A DNA stretch of 64,000 nucleotides, from positions 206,637 through 270,636 of the forward strand of contig CAJXNP010000012.1 in NCBI GenBank assembly GCA_913057175.1, written 5' to 3'. Position numbers and translations under genes: made by a program. The notes below the pieces were generated by a model. It saw only the letters and a program-made list of their open reading frames with translations, had not been told where the DNA came from and searched no databases. The stretch comes from an uncultured Cytophagales bacterium. Lineage in GTDB: Bacteria > Bacteroidota > Bacteroidia > Cytophagales > Cyclobacteriaceae. Shown piece after piece: positions 8,976-17,239 of the stretch. Position 1 is the first letter of the stretch. Each line of letters starts with the position of its first letter.

Positions 8976-9959
8976 ATGAAAAAAATATTGAAGATTTTGG
9001 CAATTTTATTGCTAATCGTTGTCATCGCTATAGTCGCTGGATTTAGCTACTTGAAATTTGGACTACCAAATGTTGGTGAAGCGCCAGATATCACCATCGA
9101 AAGAACCCCTGAACGTATTGCGAGAGGTGAATATCTTGTCAAGAATGTCATGGCCTGCCTCCATTGTCACTCCACCATGGATCATTCAAAATTTGGAAAA
9201 CCGCCTATTCACGGTACCGAAGGTGCAGGTGGAGAGGAGTTTAGCATGGAGCTTGGATTTCCAGGAAATTTTTATGCAAAAAACATAACTCCTGCAGCGC
9301 TTGGTGAATGGTCAGATGGTGAAATTTTCAGGGCAATTACTTCTGGTGTAAGCAAAGATGGCACTGCACTGTTTACCTTAATGCCCTATCAAATGTATGG
9401 CAGGTTAGACAGAGAAGATGTTTATTCCATCATTGCATTCATCAGAACGCTTAAACCTGTAGAAAAGACAATACCTAAATCTGAACCGGTATTTCCGGTC
9501 AGCTTGTTGATCAATACAGCTCCAAAAAAACCTGAATTCTCAGAAATACCGGATAAAAGTGATATGGTAGAATACGGAAAATACATGGTTACTGCGGCTG
9601 CTTGTTACGATTGCCACACCCCGATGGACGACAAAGGAAATTATTTTGATGATCTTAAATTTTCCGGAGGATTCACATTCAAAATGCAAACCGGAGGAAC
9701 TACGAGGTCAGCAAACATAACTCCCGATAAAGAAACCGGAATAGGAAATTGGACTGAAGAGTATTTTGTTAGCAGGTTTAAGCAATATGCCGACTCAAGC
9801 TATGTTCCGAAAACAATTGGAAAGAATGAGTTTAATACCGAAATGCCGTGGCTAATCTATTCGAAGATGGATACAACCGATCTGGTGGCGATGTATCACT
9901 ATTTAAAAACACTGACCCCGATAAATAACCGGGTTGAGAAATTCACTTTGGATGAATAA
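8976..9959 (+). CDS. Membrane-anchored diheme cytochrome c
   Basis: 327 residues. One N-terminal membrane segment (about 4-25) with no clear cleavage site, then two c-type heme domains: CLHCH (Cys61, Cys64, His65) and CYDCH (Cys210, Cys213, His214). Each is followed by Met-containing stretches able to supply the sixth iron ligand. Such diheme proteins pass electrons in the periplasm, often as the cytochrome subunit of a dehydrogenase, but no dehydrogenase gene is adjacent. Transcription ends at a strong hairpin directly after the stop codon. Confidence 0.87.
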   Translation: MKKILKILAILLLIVVIAIVAGFSYLKFGLPNVGEAPDITIERTPERIARGEYLVKNVMACLHCHSTMDHSKFGKPPIHGTEGAGGEEFSMELGFPGNFYAKNITPAALGEWSDGEIFRAITSGVSKDGTALFTLMPYQMYGRLDREDVYSIIAFIRTLKPVEKTIPKSEPVFPVSLLINTAPKKPEFSEIPDKSDMVEYGKYMVTAAACYDCHTPMDDKGNYFDDLKFSGGFTFKMQTGGTTRSANITPDKETGIGNWTEEYFVSRFKQYADSSYVPKTIGKNEFNTEMPWLIYSKMDTTDLVAMYHYLKTLTPINNRVEKFTLDE

Positions 9960-9983
9960 AAAAGGGGCATTTCAGCCCCTTTT
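9960..9983. terminator. Bidirectional intrinsic terminator
   Basis: Perfect 9-base arms AAAAGGGGC and GCCCCTTTT around the loop ATTTCA, between the stop of the plus-strand cytochrome gene and the end of the minus-strand vWA gene. The A-rich left arm and T-rich right arm let it serve both directions. Confidence 0.88.
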
Positions 9984-9997
9984 CTTAGTCGAAAAAA

Positions 9998-11917
9998 TCA
10001 CCTGACTGCTAAAAAGCGTGAGGATTTCACCAAACGGATAAATTCAGCACGATAACCCTCTTCGTCTTTCCCTCTTGCATTTTCTGCCAGTTCGATCACC
10101 GAATCAAAGTCTGCATCCTGCTTAAACTTAGATTCCCTCAAAATCATGCCATACTCTGCAACTGCCGCCGAAAACCTGAAATTATCTGAAGTTTGAGTCA
10201 GGTTCACGTTGTGATCAACCACCACTTTCTCCAATAATTTGCTCTTATCGCCTTCCGGATCTTTGTAGCGGAATTTGATCGTCATCAACTCATTTGACTG
10301 TGAATTGTTGACCTGAACTTTATTTTTCTGGTACTTTAATGGATCCACCGACCTGGTAAATTCACTTTCCACTCCAACCGGAATGATTTCATACAGCGCA
10401 GTAACTGTATGACCAGAACCCATTTCACCGGCGTCTTTTGTATCATCATTGAAGTCTTCATCAGCCAGTATCCGGTTTTCATACCCGATCAAACGATAAG
10501 CTTGCACTTTTTCAGGATTGAATTCGATTTGTAATTTTACGTCTTTGGCAATCGTAAAAAGTGTGCCCCCAAATTCATTGACCAATACTTTCTTTGCTTC
10601 CTGGATGTTGTCGATGTAGGCATAATTGCCATTTCCTTTATCAGCGAGAATCTCCATTTTATCATCCTTGTAATTACCCATTCCATAACCCAAAACAGTT
10701 AAGAACACACCTGATTTTCTCTTCTCTTCAATCAGCCTTTCCATTTCCGCATTACTGGATGATCCAACATTGAAATCCCCATCGGTAGCAAGAATGACCC
10801 TATTATTTCCACCTTTGACAAAGTTTTCTTCCGCAATATTATAGGCCAGTTGAATCCCGGCTCCACCGGCAGTTGATCCACCAGTCTGCAAACGGTCCAA
10901 CGCATCGACGATCTCTTTTTTATTATCCCCACCTGTCGACGGGAGAACCATTCCTGCCGCCCCTGCATAGACAACAATGGAGACGCGATCTTCTTTACGT
11001 AGTTCGTCCACCAATAATCTGAAGGAAGATTTTAACAAAGGCAATTTGTTCGGAGATGACATGGATCCTGAAACATCGATCAGAAATACAAGGTTCGAAG
11101 AAGGGAGGTTATCCGTTTCAATTTTTTTGCCCTGCAAACCAATGTGTGCTAATCGGTGATCGGAATTCCAGGGACAATCCGAAATTTCCGTAACCAATTC
11201 GATCGGATGTTCTCCCTGTGGTTGCGGATATTCATAAGAAAAGTAATTGATCATCTCCTCGATTCGCACTGCATCTACCGGAGGTCTGGCTCCATTATTA
11301 ATAAACCTCCTCAGGTTGGAATAGGAAGCAGCGTCTACGTCAATGGAGAATGTGGAAAGTGGAGCATCCGTTGGATTTTTGAATTCATTCTCATGAATGG
11401 TTGAATAGCCTTCGGTATTGTGCTGAATGACCTGCTGATCAAAGCTTTGTGGAGCTAAATTTGAACTGTATCCATAACTTGAATCATATACCGAACTTGG
11501 AGCTACAGATTCATTTTTCTGATTTGCTTTACGTCCTCTTTTAACAGTTGAGATAGACCCTGTATTATCCTGTTTTCTTTGTGCCCCATATCCAATTACT
11601 ACAATTTCTTCTAATGCCCGGACATCAGCCGTTAACTTTACATCAATAACATTTTTAGGGCCTACTTTTGCCTCCTCAGAAGCATATCTCAAAGATGAAA
11701 AAACCAATACATCCTGATCAGTTGCCTGTATGGTGTATTTTCCATATGCATCCGTAACAGTTCCGGATGAAGTATGCTTTACCACTACATTCACTCCTGG
11801 AAGGGGGGAATTTGTATCTGCATCTGTTACAGTTCCTGTTATCGCTCTCTTTTGAGCCATAACCGACGTTGCAAGGATCATGACCGCCATCGTAAAAATT
11901 AATTGTAATCTTTTCAT
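9998..11917 (-). CDS. vWA (YfbK-type) protein with carboxypeptidase-regulatory-like N-terminus
   Basis: 639 residues, signal peptide MKRLQLIFTMAVMILATS. The N-terminus (about 23-100) is a CarboxypepD_reg-like beta-sandwich (ITGTVTDADTNSPLPGVNVV) ending in EEIVVIGYGAQRKQ, the stretch that in SusC-type TonB receptors precedes the plug. Instead of a plug and barrel there is a YfbK N-terminal region, then a vWA domain with an intact MIDAS (DVSGSMS: Asp281, Ser283, Ser285) and a DUF3520-like C-terminus. This architecture recurs in Bacteroidetes; vWA domains bind partner proteins through a metal ion. Probably exported and envelope-associated; role unknown. Two inverted repeats lie in its leader. 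Confidence 0.83.
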   Translation of the reverse strand: MKRLQLIFTMAVMILATSVMAQKRAITGTVTDADTNSPLPGVNVVVKHTSSGTVTDAYGKYTIQATDQDVLVFSSLRYASEEAKVGPKNVIDVKLTADVRALEEIVVIGYGAQRKQDNTGSISTVKRGRKANQKNESVAPSSVYDSSYGYSSNLAPQSFDQQVIQHNTEGYSTIHENEFKNPTDAPLSTFSIDVDAASYSNLRRFINNGARPPVDAVRIEEMINYFSYEYPQPQGEHPIELVTEISDCPWNSDHRLAHIGLQGKKIETDNLPSSNLVFLIDVSGSMSSPNKLPLLKSSFRLLVDELRKEDRVSIVVYAGAAGMVLPSTGGDNKKEIVDALDRLQTGGSTAGGAGIQLAYNIAEENFVKGGNNRVILATDGDFNVGSSSNAEMERLIEEKRKSGVFLTVLGYGMGNYKDDKMEILADKGNGNYAYIDNIQEAKKVLVNEFGGTLFTIAKDVKLQIEFNPEKVQAYRLIGYENRILADEDFNDDTKDAGEMGSGHTVTALYEIIPVGVESEFTRSVDPLKYQKNKVQVNNSQSNELMTIKFRYKDPEGDKSKLLEKVVVDHNVNLTQTSDNFRFSAAVAEYGMILRESKFKQDADFDSVIELAENARGKDEEGYRAEFIRLVKSSRFLAVR

Positions 11918-11940
11918 TTGTTTATATTTTATTTGTTAAA

Positions 11941-11961
11941 TGTCAAATGGAACCTTTGACA
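11941..11961. promoter_or_regulatory. Inverted repeat close to the vWA gene start
   Basis: TGTCAAA and TTTGACA form perfect 7-base arms around a 7-base centre, 24 bases upstream of the minus-strand vWA start codon. It could be a leader hairpin or an operator. Confidence 0.5.
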
Positions 11962-12006
11962 ACTAAAATTATCCTTGCTTTGTATGCCAAATGATAATTT
12001 TAGTTG
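11960..12006. promoter_or_regulatory. Long inverted repeat between the vWA and sigma-factor genes
   Basis: CAACTAAAATTATC (11960-11973) and GATAATTTTAGTTG (11993-12006) are perfect 14-base arms around 19 bases. Its left arm abuts the smaller repeat at 11941-11961. It lacks a T-tract, so a regulatory hairpin or protein-binding palindrome is more likely than a terminator. Confidence 0.55.
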
Positions 12007-12124
12007 GGTTGGTTTTCATTATTTTTCGTTTTTGTCATTAGGATGCGTAGCGGAAAAGTATTCCATAAAAAAATTTTAACTTTTTAAAAATTTCCCCGCA
12101 AAACGGAACTACAAATAGTCATAG

Positions 12125-12715
12125 GTGTTTTTTAAGAGCAAAAATATTGATGCGGACGATGGTGAATTGATATCCAGGTTTAAGGATTCAAAAGATTTGG
12201 AAATCCTCACTTCCCTTTTTTCTCGGTACATGCACCTGGTTTATGGTGTGTGCCTCAAATACCTCAAAGACCGGGAGGAGAGCAAAGATGCTGTCATGCA
12301 GATCTTCGAGAAGCTTTCAGATGATTTACAGAAGCATGACGTTGATAATTTTAAAAGCTGGTTACACGTACTGACAAGGAATTTTTGCCTGATGAAGCTG
12401 CGAAAAGAGAAATCCACCAAGGAAAAAGAAGAAAAAATTCAAAAAGAGCAGGTTTTATTTATGGAATCAGGTTATGAAATGCATCATGATAATGGAGTCG
12501 CTGTCGATACTGATTTGGAAGCATTAAAAGAATGCATGAAAAAATTGAATAAAGAACAAAAACAATGTGTCTCCTTATTTTATCTTGAAGAAATGTGTTA
12601 CCAGGATATAGCCAGTACTTCAGGATACGACCTAAAAAAAGTAAAGAGTTACATACAAAATGGAAAAAGAAATTTAAAAATCTGCCTCGAAAAAAATAAT
12701 GTCAAAAGATCGTAA
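12125..12715 (+). CDS. ECF-type RNA polymerase sigma factor
   Basis: 196 residues. Region 2 lies at about 20-95 (HLVYGVCLKYLKDREESKDA, then MQIFEKLSDDL) and region 4 at about 135-190 (KLNKEQKQCVSLFYLEEMCY, DIASTSGYDLKKVKSYIQN). There is no region 1 or 3, as expected for extracytoplasmic-function sigmas. The start is GTG 12125: a TAG lies immediately upstream in frame and no ATG is available before region 2. It overlaps the next gene by 17 bases, a layout typical of sigma/anti-sigma pairs. Confidence 0.88.
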   Translation: MFFKSKNIDADDGELISRFKDSKDLEILTSLFSRYMHLVYGVCLKYLKDREESKDAVMQIFEKLSDDLQKHDVDNFKSWLHVLTRNFCLMKLRKEKSTKEKEEKIQKEQVLFMESGYEMHHDNGVAVDTDLEALKECMKKLNKEQKQCVSLFYLEEMCYQDIASTSGYDLKKVKSYIQNGKRNLKICLEKNNVKRS

Positions 12716-13856
12716 ACATAGCGTTTCACTGTTTGATAAATTCAAAGCATACCTGAGTGGTCAGATGACTTCCAAATCCAGGCATGAATTTGAAAAAAAT
12801 CTTCTGGATGATGACTTTGAGGCGGAAGCCATGTCTGGTTTTGAAAATTTCCAGGCTGATGATCTGGAAAAAGACCTTGGTGAAATTTCTGCCCGGTTAA
12901 ATCAAAAAAACAAAACCTCAACCTTCGCATATTGGAAAATAGCTGCTGTCATTACTTTGTTTGTTGCGGCAACCATTTCGATCTTCTATTTAGCAAGGCC
13001 TGGAGAATCCTCTAAAATGGTCAACGAAAGTCCGCAAGAAAAAGCAGAGTCAACAAAAGCAGATAGCATTCTGGAAAAAATTGAAAATCAGGGTCTGGAT
13101 ACACCCCGATTATTATCCCAAAAATTGGAAACTCCTAACATTCAGCCCCAAAGCAGTGCTCATAAAAATACTGAAGAAACCCAAGAATCTGGTTTTTTTG
13201 AAAATGAAGTCGCTAATGAAGCTTTGTCTGAAGTAGAAATTCCAGAGCCAGTAGATGAAATTGCGATTGAAAAAAGGGATATCGAGCTTCCTTCTACATC
13301 TCCGATAAAGGAGATACAGCTTGAACCTCTACCGGATAAAGGAGAGTTAAGCCGGGTAGTGACGGCAGATGTACCCCCGAGCGAAGATGATCAGATCAAT
13401 AAGGGAAATCTAGATTTGCCATCTACCATCATGTACGATGAAGGGATAAAGGAAAAACCAGATAATATACAATCAGAAAGCAGGTCATTTGCGAGAGATC
13501 AGAACAAGAGAACGGAAAGAGCTAAAAAATCAGCCACTCCGTCTGCAGCTTATGCGGTTGAGGAAAAGGACTTTGAAACAGAGAAATCTACAACTGCTGT
13601 TCCGGATTTAGGGATAGAAGCTTACAAAAATTATTTAAAGGAAAATATATCATTTCAATTGGGTTCCGATGCTTTGCATCTTGTTCTTTTAATATCCGAA
13701 GGTGGCGAGATTAAAAACATAGAAATAGAAAATGGTATATCAAGGAAACAGAGAAAAGAAATTGAACAAATTATTACCGACGGCCCAATGTGGAATGCTG
13801 CCAAAAAGAAAGGAATCCCGATAGATCAGGAAGTAGAAATTGTGATCGAATTTTAG
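12699..13856 (+). CDS. Membrane protein, probable partner (anti-sigma type) of the ECF sigma factor
   Basis: 385 residues: a cytoplasmic N-terminus of about 78 residues (HEFEKNLLDDDFEAEAMSGF), one membrane segment (about 79-99), a long low-complexity periplasmic linker rich in Glu, Pro and Ser, and a small folded C-terminus (about 300-385). The C-terminal stretch LHLVLLISEGGEIKNIEIEN resembles the C-terminal domain of TonB-like proteins. No zinc-binding anti-sigma motif (HxxxCxxC) is present. Overlap with the sigma gene and topology suggest an anti-sigma role; this is inference. It converges on the cyclase gene with 2 bases between stop codons. Confidence 0.62.
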   Translation: MSKDRKHSVSLFDKFKAYLSGQMTSKSRHEFEKNLLDDDFEAEAMSGFENFQADDLEKDLGEISARLNQKNKTSTFAYWKIAAVITLFVAATISIFYLARPGESSKMVNESPQEKAESTKADSILEKIENQGLDTPRLLSQKLETPNIQPQSSAHKNTEETQESGFFENEVANEALSEVEIPEPVDEIAIEKRDIELPSTSPIKEIQLEPLPDKGELSRVVTADVPPSEDDQINKGNLDLPSTIMYDEGIKEKPDNIQSESRSFARDQNKRTERAKKSATPSAAYAVEEKDFETEKSTTAVPDLGIEAYKNYLKENISFQLGSDALHLVLLISEGGEIKNIEIENGISRKQRKEIEQIITDGPMWNAAKKKGIPIDQEVEIVIEF

Positions 13857-13858
13857 AG

Positions 13859-14998
13859 CTAGGCGACAGGCACCTTTTCGGCTTCCTTTCCAGAGAATTC
13901 CTCAACACAAAAAACATCGACCTTTTTCTTTTTCCCCTTTAATTCAATGGTCGGCATTTCCTCGATATAAAAACCATTGTTTTCAGAAAGCTCATCAATA
14001 ACTTTTCGGGAAACCATCAGGTTTTTGCCATATTGTTTAGCGGCCTCCTGTAAACGCGATGCCGTGTTGATTACATCGCCATGATAGGCTATGTCCCTTT
14101 TTATTTCTCCAATTTCAGCGACCGATACCTTCCCCAGGTTAAGACCTCCTTTAAATTCCGGAACTAACCCATAGTTTTTCAAATAATAATGCCTTCGCTT
14201 TTCAATCTGTCGCTTAAATTCAAAAGTTGTTTTGATCGCGTATTTATTCAGGTAATCCTTCTTATTGACCCAGGTTAGCACTACTTCGTCGCCTACGTAC
14301 TGATAAATTTCGGTATTGACTTTGAAAACAATTTTGTTTAAATCATGATAACAGTCCTGCAACAATCTCGAGTATTTCATGTGTCCGAGCTCCTCTGCAA
14401 TTCCAGTAGAATCTTTCAGATCAAGGAATAGAAATATCCTGTCCTCACTTCGTGGTTTGTGATATTTCCCCATCATCATTGGAAACACAATCTTAGGTCC
14501 AAACTTATAAACAACTTGAATCAGGAAATTAACAAGAGCTGAAGTGAACAGGATAAAAATCAGAATGGAAATATATGCCCCAGGGTCAATTGCTTCCCTG
14601 GATTCCTGCATTAATTTATGTACATCAATCGGATAGAAATATAAAAATCTAAGGATGCCCCACATGATAAAGAATACCACCGCCATGGCGACAAGGTACA
14701 TAATGGTTTTAAGTACAATGATCTTTCCAAATGGCAATTTTGGGGCAAAAAGCCTGTCAATAAGTCTATTGATAAGAAAGAAAAGTGATCCGAATATCAA
14801 TCCAAATACCGTTGCTTCAAGAAATTGATAATTGGATGTAGCATACGAGAGGATCTCATTTGAAGCTGTGGCATCATTCAGATGAGCCACACTCAGCAAA
14901 ATTTTCAGGTTGGTAATAATGGCCAGCGCATAAAGGTTTGTGATAATCACCCACGCGATTGCACTTAAGAACCATTCTTTGAAAAATCTTCTAATCAT
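13859..14998 (-). CDS. Membrane-bound class III adenylate/guanylate cyclase
   Basis: 379 residues with about four N-terminal membrane segments (residues 10-185), then a class III cyclase catalytic domain (about 190-370). Metal-binding aspartates are in FLFLDLKDSTG and YQYVGDEVVLTW; GDVINTASRLQEAAKQYG carries the usual Asn and Arg that act on the transition state. The base-selecting residues cannot be assigned safely, so cAMP or cGMP is open. Probably makes a cyclic nucleotide at the inner membrane in response to an unknown signal. Confidence 0.86.
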   Translation of the reverse strand: MIRRFFKEWFLSAIAWVIITNLYALAIITNLKILLSVAHLNDATASNEILSYATSNYQFLEATVFGLIFGSLFFLINRLIDRLFAPKLPFGKIIVLKTIMYLVAMAVVFFIMWGILRFLYFYPIDVHKLMQESREAIDPGAYISILIFILFTSALVNFLIQVVYKFGPKIVFPMMMGKYHKPRSEDRIFLFLDLKDSTGIAEELGHMKYSRLLQDCYHDLNKIVFKVNTEIYQYVGDEVVLTWVNKKDYLNKYAIKTTFEFKRQIEKRRHYYLKNYGLVPEFKGGLNLGKVSVAEIGEIKRDIAYHGDVINTASRLQEAAKQYGKNLMVSRKVIDELSENNGFYIEEMPTIELKGKKKKVDVFCVEEFSGKEAEKVPVA

Positions 14999-15041
14999 TT
15001 AAGAAAAACCGGTGGTTATTTAGAAACAACAATTAATTTGC

Positions 15042-16520
15042 ATGCCGAAATTAATGAAAATTAAATTGAAAGACATTCGTATAGACAGCTTAAAAAGTCA
15101 ATATAAAAGTATCACCAATAGCCTTCCTGATAACATAACGTTATTGCCACAGTCCGGGTCAAATAGAAAGTACTACCGGTTGGAAAGTGATGATCTGTGC
15201 GCAATAGGAGTTATGAATGAAGATGTCAAAGAAAATAAAGCTTTCATTTCATTCAGCAGGGCATTCTCAAAATCCAAGCTTCCGGTTCCCGAAATTTTAT
15301 CAGAAGCTGATGATCAATTGAGCTACCTGCAGACCGACCTGGGAGATGAAACACTTTTTGCATTTCTCAAGTCCAAGCGAAAAGCTGAGATCTTTCCAAA
15401 AAGTGTCCTTGAAAAATACCAACAGGTGCTAGACTGGCTGCCTAAATTTCAAACTGAAGGAGTCAAACATATTGATTTTTCAAAATGCTATCCACGAGCT
15501 GCTTTTGATGAGCAAAGCATGATGTGGGACCTGAATTATTTCAAATATTATTTTCTGAAATTATCTGGTGTTCCATACGACGAACAACTGCTCGAAAATG
15601 ACTTTAAAGCCCTAACGACATACCTGCTTTCTGCGCCTTCTGACTTTTTCCTTTACCGGGATTTTCAAAGTCGCAATGTCATGATCAAGAATGACAAGGT
15701 CTATTTTATTGACTATCAGGGAGGCCGCAAAGGTCCGCTTCAATACGATATCGCATCATTGCTTTACGATGCAAAGGCGGATATCCCGGAGGAGATCCGG
15801 CGAGAATTGCTGGATTATTATTTGAATCAATTGGAAAAGCATATCGCAATCAACAGGCAACAGTTCATAGAATATTACTATGCCTTTGTGGTTATCAGGA
15901 TCCTTCAGGCAATGGGAGCATATGGATACCGTGGGTTTTACGAAAGAAAATCCCATTTCTTACAAAGCATCCCCTATGCATTGAAAAACCTGGAGTTGGT
16001 GATTCCCAAGTGCAAATTGCCACGCGAGATCACACACCTTCCGAAAATACTTCTTTCGTTGAAGGATGCCAATGGTCTGAAAAAATACCTGAAGGTTCAC
16101 AAAAGTAAAACCCTCCTCACCGTAACGATTAATAGTTTTTCTTACAAAAGTGGCTTGCCAGAAGACCTGACCGGAAACGGAGGCGGCTTCATATTTGATT
16201 GCCGGGCGATACATAACCCAGGAAGATACGAGGAATTTAAGACCCTGACAGGCAGAGACAAGGAAGTGATCGATTTCCTGCAAAAAGATGGCGAGGCAGA
16301 TGTTTTCCTAATTTCCGTTATTCAATTAGCCGAAGTTTCAGTGGATAAATATTTGGACCGGGGTTTTACCAATCTGCAAATAAATTTTGGTTGTACAGGC
16401 GGACAGCACCGATCGGTTTACTGTGCCGAGCAGTTGTCAAAACACTTGAAAAATAAGTATGAGCAAAGCATCAAAATTAAACTGCACCACAGGGAACAAA
16501 AAATCGATGTGGAATTATGA
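15042..16520 (+). CDS. AmgK-like sugar kinase fused to a RapZ C-terminal domain
   Basis: 492 residues. The first about 330 form an aminoglycoside-phosphotransferase-like kinase: FFLYRDFQSRNVMIKND (catalytic Asp, Asn) and VYFIDYQGGRKGPLQYDIAS (metal-binding Asp). The last about 140 (KTLLTVTINSFSYKSGLP, then GGFIFDCRAIHNPGRY, INFGCTGGQHRSV) match the C-terminal domain of RapZ/YvcJ, which in enterobacteria senses glucosamine-6-phosphate. The next gene, overlapping by 4 bases, encodes a MurU-like nucleotidyltransferase. In Pseudomonas, AmgK and MurU salvage MurNAc and GlcNAc during wall recycling; this pair probably does likewise. The RapZ part may add sensing of an aminosugar phosphate. Start ATG 15042; a second ATG four codons later is possible. 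Confidence 0.8.
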   Translation: MPKLMKIKLKDIRIDSLKSQYKSITNSLPDNITLLPQSGSNRKYYRLESDDLCAIGVMNEDVKENKAFISFSRAFSKSKLPVPEILSEADDQLSYLQTDLGDETLFAFLKSKRKAEIFPKSVLEKYQQVLDWLPKFQTEGVKHIDFSKCYPRAAFDEQSMMWDLNYFKYYFLKLSGVPYDEQLLENDFKALTTYLLSAPSDFFLYRDFQSRNVMIKNDKVYFIDYQGGRKGPLQYDIASLLYDAKADIPEEIRRELLDYYLNQLEKHIAINRQQFIEYYYAFVVIRILQAMGAYGYRGFYERKSHFLQSIPYALKNLELVIPKCKLPREITHLPKILLSLKDANGLKKYLKVHKSKTLLTVTINSFSYKSGLPEDLTGNGGGFIFDCRAIHNPGRYEEFKTLTGRDKEVIDFLQKDGEADVFLISVIQLAEVSVDKYLDRGFTNLQINFGCTGGQHRSVYCAEQLSKHLKNKYEQSIKIKLHHREQKIDVEL

Positions 16521-17239
16521 AAGCGATGATCTTTGCCGCAGGCCTTGGTACCAGGCTTCGACCCATCACTGATCAAATCCCGAAAGCGCTCGTTCCGGTT
16601 GCAGGCAAACCTATGCTCCAAAAAACGATTGAGCATATCCGCCAACATGGGTTTAAGGATATCATAATCAACGTTCATCATCACGCCGATCAAATTGAAG
16701 ATTTCTTGTCGAGCCATCAGAATTTTGGATTGAACATTTCCATTTCAGACGAACGCGATATGGTGCTGGAAACGGGCGGAGGATTAAAAAAAGCCTCATG
16801 GTTTTTAAATGATACCGATCCATTTCTGGTAATCAATTCCGATGTGGTCACAGATATAGATTTGACACACATATTTGATTTCCATCAGCATAAAAAAGCA
16901 ATGGCAACGCTTGTTGTGAGGGAGCGGCCTTCAAGTCGATATTTTTTGTTTGATGAGGACATGAAGTTGTGTGGGTGGAAAAATGTGAAAAGTAGTGAAA
17001 CAAAAATTTCTCTCAAAAGGAATCAATATTTGACCTATGCATTTTCGGGGATCCACATCATTGATCCGGAAATTTTTTTATCTATTCATCAGGACGGCAA
17101 GTTCTCCATTGTCGATGTTTACCTGGAATTGGCCAAAACGAGAAAATTGTATGGATATCTTGATAGTGATTCCATGTGGTTTGACATAGGAGACATTAAA
17201 AAACTTGAAAAAGCAGAAGCTTTTCTTCTTAAAAATTAA
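16517..17239 (+). CDS. MurU-like sugar-1-phosphate nucleotidyltransferase
   Basis: 240 residues. The N-terminus KAMIFAAGLGTRLRPITDQI is the nucleotide-binding GxGxRxxP loop, followed by PKALVPVAGKPML with the conserved Lys; LVINSDVVTDID gives a metal-binding Asp. It should activate a sugar 1-phosphate with UTP or another NTP, and by context MurNAc-1-phosphate. At 240 residues it is the short form without a C-terminal acyltransferase or hexapeptide domain, as in MurU. It overlaps the kinase gene by ATGA and the convergent ClC gene by 4 bases. Other substrates such as mannose- or glycero-manno-heptose-1-phosphate are possible. Confidence 0.82.
   Translation: MKAMIFAAGLGTRLRPITDQIPKALVPVAGKPMLQKTIEHIRQHGFKDIIINVHHHADQIEDFLSSHQNFGLNISISDERDMVLETGGGLKKASWFLNDTDPFLVINSDVVTDIDLTHIFDFHQHKKAMATLVVRERPSSRYFLFDEDMKLCGWKNVKSSETKISLKRNQYLTYAFSGIHIIDPEIFLSIHQDGKFSIVDVYLELAKTRKLYGYLDSDSMWFDIGDIKKLEKAEAFLLKN

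Noticed and set aside
9998..11917. TonB-dependent receptor, because of the SusC-like N-terminus
   Set aside because: There is no plug or barrel; the protein continues into a vWA domain.
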